Source of the DNA: Barrientosiimonas humi
Lineage (GTDB): Bacteria; Actinomycetota; Actinomycetes; Actinomycetales; Dermatophilaceae
Direction of reading: 5' to 3'
Assembly (NCBI RefSeq): GCF_006716095.1
Contig: NZ_VFOK01000001.1
Span: forward strand, 124,001-188,000
Length of the DNA: 64,000 nt
A program made the translations under genes and the position numbers. The notes under the pieces are model-generated. The model was not told where the DNA came from, searched no databases, and saw only the letters and a list, made by a program, of their open reading frames with translations. Numbering within the stretch: the stretch's first letter is position 1; every line of letters begins with the position of its first letter. Of the stretch, positions 55,907 to 63,989 are shown one piece after another.

Positions 55907-56804
55907 GACCCACTGCGGCTGCAGGGTTCTCGCGGGCCATGCGTCGCACCGTGTCCGGCTCGACGCCAGCTGCCAGCGCGTGCTCGACCGCCCCGCGCAT
56001 GGTGAGCGTCGACCCGGCCAGCGAGCCGCCCTCGCTCAGCCGCGCCGCGCCGGCGGCGACGGTCACCGCCTGGCCGCCGAGGGCGTACGCACCGTCGGGG
56101 AGGCCCGCCGCGCTCATCGCGTCGGTCACCAGCACGGCGCGGTCGGGGCGCAGCCGGGCGACGAGGCGCAGGGTGGCGTCGTGCAGGTGCTCCCCGTCGG
56201 CGATCAGCTCGCACCAGACGCCGTGGTCGAGCGCCGCGCCCACCGGCCCGGGGTCGCGGTGGTGCAGCGGGCGCATGCCGTTGAACAGGTGGGTCGCGAC
56301 GGTCGCACCGCGCGAAAAGGCCTGGGAACACTGGTCGTACGTCGCGTCGGTGTGGCCGACGGCGACGACGACGCCCCGGTCCACCGCGGCCGCGACCACG
56401 TCCAGCGCCCCCGGCAGCTCGGGCGCGAGGGTGATCATCCGCACGTGCCCCCGGCCGGCGTCGACCCAGCGGTGCAGCGCTGCCACCGACGGCGGCTGCA
56501 GGAAAGCCGGGTTCTGCGCCCCGCAGCGCGGCTCGGACAGGAACGGCCCCTCCAGGTGGATGCCCCCGACCACCGTGTCCCCCGCCTCGACGACCTGGGC
56601 CAGCACCTCGATCTGACGCACCAGGTCGTCCTCGGGCGCGGTGACCAGCGAGGCCAGCATCCGGCCCGTGCCGTGCGCGGCGTGGAACGCGGCGGCCGCC
56701 CGGATCTGCTCGGGGTCGGCCGAGGCGAAGTCGCCCCCGGCCCCACCGTGGCAGTGAATGTCGACCAGGCCCGCGGGCGCCGGCTCGGGCAGGGGGTCAG
56801 GCAT
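55887..56804 (-). CDS. nagA: N-acetylglucosamine-6-phosphate deacetylase, minimal form
   Basis: Amidohydrolase that removes acetate from GlcNAc-6-phosphate, used in cell-wall recycling and chitin breakdown. The TIM barrel is complete: HCHGG, metal-binding glutamate in HLEGPFLSE, histidines in VGHTDATYDQ and THLFNGM, and catalytic aspartate in LVTDAMSA. At 305 residues it is about 75 shorter than usual. It starts almost directly at the GLVDIHCHG strand and stops after ENPAAAVGL, lacking both segments of the small beta-sandwich domain. No frameshift explains it, since both ends terminate cleanly. It may be a stable short form or a decayed enzyme. It converges on the small exporter. Confidence 0.85.
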   Translation of the reverse strand: MPDPLPEPAPAGLVDIHCHGGAGGDFASADPEQIRAAAAFHAAHGTGRMLASLVTAPEDDLVRQIEVLAQVVEAGDTVVGGIHLEGPFLSEPRCGAQNPAFLQPPSVAALHRWVDAGRGHVRMITLAPELPGALDVVAAAVDRGVVVAVGHTDATYDQCSQAFSRGATVATHLFNGMRPLHHRDPGPVGAALDHGVWCELIADGEHLHDATLRLVARLRPDRAVLVTDAMSAAGLPDGAYALGGQAVTVAAGAARLSEGGSLAGSTLTMRGAVEHALAAGVEPDTVRRMARENPAAAVGLTLPPG

Positions 56805-56850
56805 GACGGCGAGTCTGCCCGACGTGCGGGCGTGGGGCAGGATTGACCGG

Positions 56851-58584
56851 GTGAATCCTTCGATGGCGCTGGCGACCGTGCTCGTCGACGAGCTCGTGCG
56901 GCACGGGGTGCGCGACCTCGTGCTCTGCCCCGGGTCGCGCTCGGCACCCCTGGCGTACGCCGCCTACGAGGCCGACCGCGCGGGCCGGCTGCGGCTGCAC
57001 GTGCGGGTCGACGAGCGAGCCGCGGGCTTCCTCGCCCTCGGCCTGGCCAAGGTGACCCGCGTGCCCGTCCCGGTCGTCACCACCAGCGGGACCGCCGCCG
57101 CCAACCTGCACCCCGCCGTGCTCGAGAGCGCGCAGGCCTCGGTGCCGATGATCGTCATCACCGCCGACCGGCCCTCCGAGCTGCGCGGCACCGGCGCCAA
57201 CCAGACCACCGACCAGGTGAAGCTCTACGGGGCGGCGTGCCGGTGGTACCACGAGACCGCCACCCCCGAGGTGCGCCCCGGGCAGAACACCACCTGGCGC
57301 AGCGTCGTCGGCCGCGCCATCGCCGAGAGCCGCGGGCTGCCGAGCGGAGACGCCGGGCCGGTCCACCTCAACGTGCCGCTGCGCGACCCGCTCGTGCCGA
57401 CCGAGGACGACGCCGAGTGGCCCGAGCCGCTCGACGGCCGCGAGCGCGGCGCACCCTGGCTCGAGCTGCGCGCGCCCGACAGCCACCCCGGCGTCTCGAC
57501 CGGGCCGGGCATCGCGCCCGTGCCGCGCACCCTCGTGCTCCTGGGCGACCTGCCCTCGCCCGACCTCGCCGCCGAGCTGGCCGAGCTCGCCGACGCCGCC
57601 GGCTGGCCGCTGGTGGCCGAGCCGTTCGGGCGATACCACCGCGGCCGGGTGACGCCGCACGGGCCGCTGATCCTCGGGGCGAGCGACTGGCTGGCCGACA
57701 ACCTCCCCGAGCGGGTGATCGTCGGCGGCCGGGTCACGCTCGCGCGCGACGTGCAGCGCCTGCTCGGCAACCCCGCGGTGAGCGTCGAGATCGTCACGCC
57801 GCTGACCACCTGGGCCGACGCGGGCCATGTCGTACGCCGGGTGCACGACTGGTCAGACATCGCCCGCAGCCACGAGGCCGTGTCCAACTGCGTCGACCGC
57901 GCCTGGGCCTCGCGCTGGCGCAAGGCCGGTGCGGCCCTTGCCGGAGCGGTCGACCCGGTGATCCGGGACTCGTGGCCGAGCGGGCCCGCGATCGCGGCGA
58001 CCGTCGCCTACAACGCGCCGGCCGGGTCGGCGATCTACGTCGGGTCGTCCAACACCGCGCGCGACCTCGACATCGGCCGCAACCCGGCTCGGATCGCGAA
58101 GAACGTTCTGGCCGTAGGGAATCGGGGCCTCGCCGGCATCGATGGTGTGGTGAGCTCCGCGATCGGGCTGGCGCTGTCGACACCGTCCGCGCAGACGTAC
58201 GCGCTCGTGGGGGACCTGACCTTCCTGCACGACTCCAACGCGCTGCTGATCGGGCCCGGCGAGCCGCGGCCGAACCTGACGGTGGTCGTGATCAACGACG
58301 ACGGCGGCGGCATCTTCGGCACGCTCGAGCCGGGGCGTCCCGACCTGGGGGAGCCGTTCGAGCGGGTCTTCGGCACGCCCACCGGCACCCGCATCGCCGA
58401 CCTGTGCGTCGCGCACGACATCGAGCACGAGCTGGTCACCGAGCCCGACCACCTCGCCGACCGGATCCGCAAGCCTCGCAAGGGGATTCAGGTCGTCGAG
58501 GTGGCGCTGCCCCGCGTCGGTCAGCGTGCGCTGCGCGAGCGGCTGCGCGAGGTCGCGGCGCAGGCCGTCGCCTCCGCGGGCTGA
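56851..58584 (+). CDS. menD: SEPHCHC synthase (menaquinone biosynthesis)
   Basis: 577-residue ThDP-dependent enzyme that couples 2-oxoglutarate to isochorismate. Motifs: CPGSRSAPLAYA, catalytic glutamate region DERAAGFLALGLAK, TSGTAAANLHPAVLE, and the C-terminal ThDP/Mg motif GDLTFLHDSNALL followed by NDDGGGIFGTLE. GTG 56851 begins at the usual family start (NPSMALATVLVDEL) with AGGATT (56839-56844) 6 nt upstream. ATG 56803 would add 16 residues but overlaps the divergent nagA start. This is the head of the second men cluster. Confidence 0.95.
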   Translation: MNPSMALATVLVDELVRHGVRDLVLCPGSRSAPLAYAAYEADRAGRLRLHVRVDERAAGFLALGLAKVTRVPVPVVTTSGTAAANLHPAVLESAQASVPMIVITADRPSELRGTGANQTTDQVKLYGAACRWYHETATPEVRPGQNTTWRSVVGRAIAESRGLPSGDAGPVHLNVPLRDPLVPTEDDAEWPEPLDGRERGAPWLELRAPDSHPGVSTGPGIAPVPRTLVLLGDLPSPDLAAELAELADAAGWPLVAEPFGRYHRGRVTPHGPLILGASDWLADNLPERVIVGGRVTLARDVQRLLGNPAVSVEIVTPLTTWADAGHVVRRVHDWSDIARSHEAVSNCVDRAWASRWRKAGAALAGAVDPVIRDSWPSGPAIAATVAYNAPAGSAIYVGSSNTARDLDIGRNPARIAKNVLAVGNRGLAGIDGVVSSAIGLALSTPSAQTYALVGDLTFLHDSNALLIGPGEPRPNLTVVVINDDGGGIFGTLEPGRPDLGEPFERVFGTPTGTRIADLCVAHDIEHELVTEPDHLADRIRKPRKGIQVVEVALPRVGQRALRERLREVAAQAVASAG

Positions 58585-58655
58585 GCCGGCCGCGCGGCTC
58601 GGCCCGCGCTCGGCTGGGCCGGGTGGGGGCGAGGCTGAGCCGGCCGCGCGGCCGA
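58583..58655. terminator. GC-rich hairpins after menD
   Basis: GAGCCG (58583-58588) and CGGCTC (58595-58600) form a short stem overlapping the menD stop. A second similar TGAGCCGGCCGCGCGGC sequence follows at 58635-58651, within a CGGCCG-CG-CGGCCG palindrome. The pair lies between convergent menD and the eis-like gene. It is weak evidence for termination. Confidence 0.35.
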
Positions 58656-58702
58656 GCGGTGTTATGGGGGAGAGCCAGCCCCGTGCGTACGCCCTCGTCG
58701 GG

Positions 58703-59965
58703 TCAGAAGCCCGTCGCGGCGTCCGGCGCGAACGGCATCGCCAGCGCCGCGTCGAGCCGGGCCACCGCGCCCTGGCGGTGCTCCTGCAGCGTGCCGGCCT
58801 GCAGCAGCCGCAGCAGGCTGCCGTCGCCGAGGTAGGCGCCGGCCAGCTGCTGGGTCGTGATCGTGACGTCGGGGACGGCGTCGACCCGCTCCACGCGGCC
58901 GCTGCCCGCCTCGTCGGCGACCAGGCGCCAGCGACCGCCCTGGTCGGGCAGGAAGTCGTCGGTGACCTCGAGCACCAGGTCGGCCGCGCCGGAGTAGCCG
59001 CGCGCGGCCATCGCCGTCGGCAGGTCGACCAGCCGCAGCCACAGGCTGTCCAGCGCCCCGTCGACGACGCCGCGCGTGGGGCCCACCCAGCGCTGGAGCA
59101 GGTCGTCGCGCGAGCACCCGGAGATCTCGACCTTGGCCATCAGGTCCAGCTCGACCAGGCGGCGCGCGAGGGCCAGCCGGGCGGCCGGGGTGCCGACGAC
59201 GTGCATGACCTTCACCGTGCCCTGCGGCTGACCGTTCTCCCACTTCGGCTCGCGGCGGAACCAGGCGGACCCGACGTCCTCGCCGTCGAGCGTGGCGAGC
59301 AGGACGCGCTGCGGCTCCTTGTTGCGCAAGGTGTCCGGGTGCTCGTGGGCGTACGCGGCGTAGAGGTCCTCCGGCAGCGTGACGACGCCGTGCCCCACGG
59401 CCGCGCCGGCGAGCGTGGCGGCGCGCACCCGCCCCACGACACCCTCGGCGGCGGCGTCGACCAGCTCGGTGCGCACGCGCCCGGCCTCCTCGTCGAGCCC
59501 CGGCGCCACGAGCGTCGTGCCGCGCCCCAGGGTCACCTTGCACTCGCGCGAGGCCAGGCCGTAGCCGAACCGGCCGTAGATCACCGGCTCGCTCGCGTGC
59601 AGCGCCGAGATGCCGGTCCAGTCGGTGTCGGCGACGCGGGCGAAGTGGTCGCGGATCATGCTGGTCAGCACGCCCTTGCGGCGCTGGTCGGGATGCACGC
59701 CCACCCACGTCAGGCCGCCGACCGACACCTGCCGGACGGTGTGCCGGGGCCCGGGGATGCTGAGGGTGAGGGGGAAGACTCCGTAGACACCGGCGTACAG
59801 CGGGGCGGCGGGTGCCTCGTCGTCCGTCGCGGCGAAGCGCTGGTCGGGGGTCAGGCCCCGCAGCACCACGTCGGTCGGGTCCGGGCCGCGCCCGTCCGAC
59901 CAGACCACCAGGTCGGTGTCGAGGAACTTCTCCGGGTCGTCGGCCACACCCACGCGAATCGCCAT
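58703..59965 (-). CDS. Eis-family GNAT N-acetyltransferase
   Basis: 420-residue acetyltransferase of the Eis type: N-terminal GNAT domain with acetyl-CoA motif VHPDQRRKGVLTSMI (about residues 90-104), the aromatic LHASEPVIYGRFGYGLAS region containing the general-acid tyrosine, a second degenerate GNAT domain, and a sterol-carrier-like C-terminal domain. It ends with Phe (ATGF), as in mycobacterial Eis, whose terminal carboxylate acts as base. Eis acetylates aminoglycosides and other amines at several positions; the natural substrate here is unknown. It is convergent with menD. The ATG follows CTTGACTGCC. Confidence 0.9.
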   Translation of the reverse strand: MAIRVGVADDPEKFLDTDLVVWSDGRGPDPTDVVLRGLTPDQRFAATDDEAPAAPLYAGVYGVFPLTLSIPGPRHTVRQVSVGGLTWVGVHPDQRRKGVLTSMIRDHFARVADTDWTGISALHASEPVIYGRFGYGLASRECKVTLGRGTTLVAPGLDEEAGRVRTELVDAAAEGVVGRVRAATLAGAAVGHGVVTLPEDLYAAYAHEHPDTLRNKEPQRVLLATLDGEDVGSAWFRREPKWENGQPQGTVKVMHVVGTPAARLALARRLVELDLMAKVEISGCSRDDLLQRWVGPTRGVVDGALDSLWLRLVDLPTAMAARGYSGAADLVLEVTDDFLPDQGGRWRLVADEAGSGRVERVDAVPDVTITTQQLAGAYLGDGSLLRLLQAGTLQEHRQGAVARLDAALAMPFAPDAATGF

Positions 59966-60016
59966 GCGTGGCAGTCAAGCAGGGCCGGACGCCGGCGAGA
60001 ACCGAGTTTCCGTGGG

Positions 60017-60472
60017 TCAGGCCGTCAGGAGCGCGGCGAGGGTGCCGCCCAGCTCGGTGAGGCGGTCGCGGTCGGCGTCGGCGACCGGCTTGCCGATGAT
60101 CTCCACCGGCTCCGCGGCGAGCCGCCAGGACAGCCCGGTCGTGATCGACTCGACGGCGCGGCGTGCCCCCGTGGTGTCGGTACGTCCGTGGATCCAGAAC
60201 GAGAACGGGCGCCCGTCGACGCGGCCGCGCACGTCGTCGTACGTGCTGTCGAAGGCGTGCTTCAGCGCACCGGACATGTAGCCGAAGTTGGCCGGGGTGC
60301 CGAGCAGCGTCGCGTCCGCGTCGAGGAAGTGCTCGACCCTGGCCTCGAGCGCCGGCACGACCTGCACGTCGACGCCCTCGATGTCGGGGTCGCGCGCCCC
60401 GATCAGGACCGACTGCAGGAGGTCGTCCAGGAGGGGTGTCGGCGAGTGGTGCAGGACGAGCAGCGTCGGCAT
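60017..60472 (-). CDS. Flavodoxin-family protein
   Basis: 151 residues with the flavodoxin-like fold: N-terminal strand and phosphate loop (LLVLHHSPTPLLDDLL, with SPT instead of the more usual SxTGxT), the FMN-binding loop GTPANFGYMSGALKHAFD, and SFWIHGRTDTTGARRAVESI. It may be an FMN-binding reductase or an NAD(P)H oxidoreductase. Its ATG shares one base with the menF stop (TGATG), so it is expressed with isochorismate synthase. No established link of such proteins to menaquinone synthesis is known to me. Confidence 0.82.
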   Translation of the reverse strand: MPTLLVLHHSPTPLLDDLLQSVLIGARDPDIEGVDVQVVPALEARVEHFLDADATLLGTPANFGYMSGALKHAFDSTYDDVRGRVDGRPFSFWIHGRTDTTGARRAVESITTGLSWRLAAEPVEIIGKPVADADRDRLTELGGTLAALLTA

Positions 60473-61752
60473 CAGTCGTCGCCGAGCGCGTGGCGCATCG
60501 GCAGCAGCTTGGCCTCGGACTCGGCGAGCTCGGCGGCCGGGTCAGAACCCGACACGATCCCGCAACCGGCGAAAATGCGTACGGCCGAAGGGTTTTCGCG
60601 GTCGAGTGCGCCACAGCGCAGGGCGATCGCCCACTCGCCGTCGCCGCTGGCGTCCATCCAACCGACCGGCCCGGCGTAGCGTCCACGGTCCATCTCCTCG
60701 AGCTCGCCGATCACCCGCGCTGCGGCGGGGGTCGGCGTGCCGCAGACGGCGGCGGAGGGGTGCAGCGACTCGGCGAGGCGCAGCGACGACGACTCGTCGG
60801 TCAGCACCCCCGCGACGTCGGTGGCCAGGTGCATGACGTTGGGCAGGTGCAGCACGAACGGCGACTCGGGCACGTTGATCGAACGGCAGTGCGGCGCAAG
60901 GGCGTCCGCGACCGAGCGGACGGCGTACTCGTGCTCCTCGAGGTCCTTCGACGAGCGGGCGAGCTTGGCGGCCAGGGCCAGGTCGTGCTCGTCGTCGCGG
61001 GTGCGCCGGATGGTGCCGGCCAGCACGCGCGAGGTGACCAGGCCCTTCTCGCGGCGCACGAGCATCTCGGGGGAGGCGCCGACGAGGCCGTCGACGGCGA
61101 ACGTCCAGGTGTTGGCGTAGCCGCCGGCGAGGCGGGTCAGCAGCCAGCGCAGGTCGACCGGCCCGTCGCACTCGGCGATGACGTCGCGCGCGAGCACGAC
61201 CTTGTCGACGTCGCCACCCTGGATGCGGCTCACCGCCTTGGCGACGGCCGACTTCCACTGCTCGCGGTCCAGGGCGCCGGTGCGCAGCGTGGGCTTGGCC
61301 GGCGCCGCCGGGGCGGGGTGCGGCTCGACGGTCGGCTGCTGGGGGAGCGTCGCGCCGGTGCGGATCGTCGTGACCCAGCTGGTGCCGCCGCGCCGGCCGA
61401 CCACGACCGACGGCACGACCAGCGTTGCGCCGTAAGCGGATTCGTCGGCGAACGAGAACGAGCCGAAGGCCACCGGGCCGGTGCCCGGCAGCTGCACGGC
61501 GTCGCGCACGACCGACTGGGCGCACACCTCGTGCCACCACCGGTCGGCCTGCGCGAAACGGTCGGGTCCGGAGGTGGTGACCGACGTGGCGCGACCCCAC
61601 CCGACCAGCCCGTCACCGTCGCGCAGCCAGGTCACGAGATCGGTGGCGGCGACGTCGTCGGGCAGCAGCGCGACCAGGTCGTCCGGCCGCGGCAGCAGGG
61701 CGGTGCGCGCCACCAGGGCGGGCGCTGCGCTGGGCACCGGTTCGCTCGTCAC
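60472..61752 (-). CDS. menF: Isochorismate synthase
   Basis: 426-residue chorismate-binding enzyme (MenF/EntC class) producing isochorismate. The catalytic lysine region is KVVLARDV. The conserved active-site stretches are [51 protein letters not shown] and [23 protein letters not shown]. The location with menD and menG argues for menaquinone rather than siderophore use. GTG 61752 is taken as the start since TAGTCT (61761-61766, minus strand) is 8 nt upstream; longer readings would overlap the divergent menG region. It is divergent from menG by 61 bp. Confidence 0.93.
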   Translation of the reverse strand: MTSEPVPSAAPALVARTALLPRPDDLVALLPDDVAATDLVTWLRDGDGLVGWGRATSVTTSGPDRFAQADRWWHEVCAQSVVRDAVQLPGTGPVAFGSFSFADESAYGATLVVPSVVVGRRGGTSWVTTIRTGATLPQQPTVEPHPAPAAPAKPTLRTGALDREQWKSAVAKAVSRIQGGDVDKVVLARDVIAECDGPVDLRWLLTRLAGGYANTWTFAVDGLVGASPEMLVRREKGLVTSRVLAGTIRRTRDDEHDLALAAKLARSSKDLEEHEYAVRSVADALAPHCRSINVPESPFVLHLPNVMHLATDVAGVLTDESSSLRLAESLHPSAAVCGTPTPAAARVIGELEEMDRGRYAGPVGWMDASGDGEWAIALRCGALDRENPSAVRIFAGCGIVSGSDPAAELAESEAKLLPMRHALGDD

Positions 61753-61813
61753 GAGGGAACAGACTAAGGGGAGCGGCTCAGGGCGCCCGGTGGCCCTGCG
61801 CGAGGATGACCCC

Positions 61814-62509
61814 ATGAACCGCGCCAGCCTCGACAAGCGTCCGCACGACGTCGCCCGGATGTTCGACGACGTCGCGGCGCGCTACGACCTGACCAACGAC
61901 GTGCTCTCCCTGGGTCAGGACCGGCGCTGGCGGCGGTTGGTCCTCGACGCCGTCGACCCGCAGCCCGGCGACCGGGTCCTCGACATCGCCGCGGGCACCG
62001 GCACCAGCTCGGTGCCGTTCCGCGACCGCGGTGCCCGGGTCGTACCCGCCGACTTCTCGCTCGGCATGCTGCGCCAGGGCAAGAAGCAGCAGCCGACGCT
62101 CGCGTTCACCGCCGCCGACGCGATGCAGCTGCCGTTCGCCGACAACTCCTTCGACGCGGTGACGATGTCGTTCGGGCTGCGCAACGTCGTCGACCCCGAG
62201 GGCGCGCTGCGCGAGTTCCTGCGCGTCACCCGCCCGGGCGGCACGGTGGTGATCTGCGAGTTCTCGACGCCGACCAACCCGGCCTTCCGCAAGGTCTACT
62301 CCGAGTACCTCATGGCCGCCCTCCCGCGCATCGCGCGCCGCGTGGGCTCCAACGCCGAGTCGTACGTCTATCTCGCCGAGTCGATCAGCTCCTGGCCCGA
62401 CCAGGCCGGCCTCGCCGACGTCCTGCGCGCCGCCGGCTGGACCACCCCGCAGTGGCGCGACCTCAGCGGCGGCATCGTCGCCCTCCACCGCGCTACCAAG
62501 CGCCCCTGA
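61814..62509 (+). CDS. menG: Demethylmenaquinone methyltransferase
   Basis: 231-residue SAM-dependent C-methyltransferase (UbiE/MenG), last step of menaquinone synthesis. Motif I is [11 protein letters not shown], followed by [10 protein letters not shown], the UbiE signature [36 protein letters not shown], and the C-terminal [14 protein letters not shown]. The N-terminal [34 protein letters not shown] is characteristic. ATG 61814 has GAGGAT (61802-61807) 6 nt upstream. It ends 2 bp before a tandem 51-bp repeat array. Confidence 0.95.
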   Translation: MNRASLDKRPHDVARMFDDVAARYDLTNDVLSLGQDRRWRRLVLDAVDPQPGDRVLDIAAGTGTSSVPFRDRGARVVPADFSLGMLRQGKKQQPTLAFTAADAMQLPFADNSFDAVTMSFGLRNVVDPEGALREFLRVTRPGGTVVICEFSTPTNPAFRKVYSEYLMAALPRIARRVGSNAESYVYLAESISSWPDQAGLADVLRAAGWTTPQWRDLSGGIVALHRATKRP

Positions 62510-62511
62510 CC

Positions 62512-62690
62512 CACAACCCCCGATATCGGCCGCAGCTGCGGGTTTCGGCGCCGCTGGGACGTCACAACCCCCGATGTCGGCCGCAGTTGCGGGTTGCGGC
62601 GCCGCTGGGACGTCACAACCCCCGATATCGGCCGCAGTTGCAGGTTGCGGAGCCGCTGAGACGTCACAACCTCCGGTATCGGGGGATCGG
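62512..62690. repeat. 51-bp tandem repeat array, left (family D)
   Basis: Units start at 62512, 62563, 62614 and (partial) 62665, exactly 51 bp apart. Each contains ACGTCACAACC and CCCCGATATCGGCCGCAG, including the perfect palindrome CCGATATCGG, followed by a 23-bp partner beginning CTGCGGGTTTCGG. It occupies the whole gap between menG and the DUF559-type gene. The same 28-bp core recurs inverted at 63730-63900. Confidence 0.93.
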
Positions 62691-62693
62691 TGC

Positions 62694-63632
62694 TCAGTAG
62701 TCGCGGAAGTACCGGGCGAAATCCGGCCGAGGCGTCAGCTGCCCTCGCCACCCGCGGCTGCGCAGTGCGTCGTGAACACGGCGAACCGTGCGCGACGGCT
62801 GGCGGTAGACGTCCTCCTTGAGGAAGACCGTGCTGAGCCACCCGTCGGTCGCGACGACCTCCCTCCGCTGCAGGTCCTTGCCCCACTGCTCGTCACTCGC
62901 CCGATGGCCTGCGCCGTCGTACTCGGCCGCGAGCAGGTACTCGCGGTAGCCCAGGTCGAAGCGGAAGAGCAGGATGCCCGACTCGTCGCGCACCTCGAGC
63001 TGGACCGTCGGCTCGGGCAGCCCGCCGAACACCAGGATCAACCGCAGGCGAGATTCCGGCCGCGAGTCGACTCCGGCCCGCACGAGGGCGGCAGCCTCTC
63101 GAGCCTGCACCGCTCCGTCCCCGCGGAAGGTGCTGCACAGCTCGCGCAACGACTCGGGAGTCGCCCAGCCCATGCGTACGATCGAGTCGCCCAGCGTCAC
63201 GAGGGCCACCAGGTCCAGGGTGTCGGCGAGCTCGAGGAACACCGTGGTCGGCGCAGACAGCGGCAGCCCGTCGCGGATCCAGACGGCGTCTTCGGCGCGA
63301 CCCTCGCCATGCGACTGGCACTGGTGGGCGCGGACCCCTTGCCGGTTCGTCCGGTGCGGCGCCGCGCGGCACACGTGCACCTCCGGATGAGGGTCGACCC
63401 ACAGCCCCAGCAGCTCCGCCGCGGTGTGGTGACTGATGTGGGCATCGTCGGGCAGGCACAGCAGCGCGGCGCGGCACCGCACTTTCAGGTCCACGGTGAC
63501 GTCTGCTCCGATGAACACGCCGCGGTGCAGACGCCGAATATCGCGCGACCGCAGACGGCTCATCGGCATGCCGCCGGCTCTGGCGGTCGCCGTGGTGAAC
63601 GGCTGTGAGGTGTCGAACGTGTCGCCCGTCAT
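62694..63632 (-). CDS. AbiEi-like / DUF559 domain protein (possible PD-(D/E)XK nuclease)
   Basis: 312 residues. The N-terminal part (RSRDIRRLHRGVFIGADVTVDLKVRCRAALLCLPDDAHISHHTAAELLGLW) resembles the AbiEi antitoxin-like domain common in actinobacteria. The C-terminal part (SRPESRLRLILVFGGLPEP... FRFDLGYREYLLAAEYDGAGH) has the spaced Glu, Asp and Glu-x-Asp pattern of a Vsr/DUF559-type nuclease fold. No AbiEii toxin gene is nearby. Such single genes are numerous in actinobacteria and their function is unresolved. It is flanked on both sides by arrays of the same 51-bp repeat in inverted orientation. Confidence 0.82.
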   Translation of the reverse strand: MTGDTFDTSQPFTTATARAGGMPMSRLRSRDIRRLHRGVFIGADVTVDLKVRCRAALLCLPDDAHISHHTAAELLGLWVDPHPEVHVCRAAPHRTNRQGVRAHQCQSHGEGRAEDAVWIRDGLPLSAPTTVFLELADTLDLVALVTLGDSIVRMGWATPESLRELCSTFRGDGAVQAREAAALVRAGVDSRPESRLRLILVFGGLPEPTVQLEVRDESGILLFRFDLGYREYLLAAEYDGAGHRASDEQWGKDLQRREVVATDGWLSTVFLKEDVYRQPSRTVRRVHDALRSRGWRGQLTPRPDFARYFRDY

Positions 63633-63729
63633 GCAAGCAGCGTGGGATCGAGGCCTGTGCCGGCCAACCTCCGCGTCCGCACCTGTGGAACACCCGCCGC
63701 GCCCGCGCGCGCATGTGGATGACGTAGAT

Positions 63730-63900
63730 CGGCCGATATCGGGGGTTGTGACGTGCCGGGGCCTCGGGGGCCTGCACCTGCGGCCGATATCGGGGGTTGT
63801 GACGTGCCGGGGCCTCGGGGGCCTGCACCTGCGGCCGATATCGGGGGTTGTGACGTGCCGGGGCCTCGGGGGCCTGCACCTGCGGCCGATATCGGGGCTT
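63730..63900. repeat. 51-bp tandem repeat array, right, inverted (family D)
   Basis: Units start at 63730, 63781, 63832 and (partial) 63883, all 51 bp apart. Each has CGGCCGATATCGGGGG followed by TTGTGACGT, the reverse complement of the left array's 28-bp core. The remaining 23 bp (from GCCGGGGCCTCGG) is identical between units here but differs from the left array. This holds most of the 368-bp gene-free stretch from 63633 to the window end. Confidence 0.93.
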
Positions 63901-63944
63901 ACCGCCCGCCGTACGCCCTCCGCACCTCACGCAGGCCGGCAGGG

Positions 63945-63989
63945 TAAGGGTTTCCTTAGTAGGGCCGCAGGAGCTGGCGGTCCTAGACT
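63945..63989 (+). promoter_or_regulatory. Possible promoter region leading out of the window
   Basis: TAAGG (63945-63949) and CCTTA (63954-63958) form a short dyad in an AT-richer patch, and TAGACT at 63984-63989 resembles the -10 hexamer of leaderless genes here (identical to that of the NUDIX gene). A coding start would then fall just beyond or at the window edge. Nothing further can be read. Confidence 0.35.

Noticed and set aside
58703-60016. WhiB7-dependent promoter before the eis-like gene
   Set aside because: An AT-richer stretch (GAAACTCGGTT on the minus strand) is present upstream, but I could not align it confidently with a -35 element and the known motif.
62512-63900. CRISPR array
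   Set aside because: The spacing looks CRISPR-like, but the 23-bp segments between cores are the same within each array, there are few units, and no cas genes are present.
63941-63960. DtxR/IdeR iron box
   Set aside because: Only a TAAGG-4-CCTTA dyad is present; it departs from the 19-bp consensus at several positions, and the downstream gene is outside the window.
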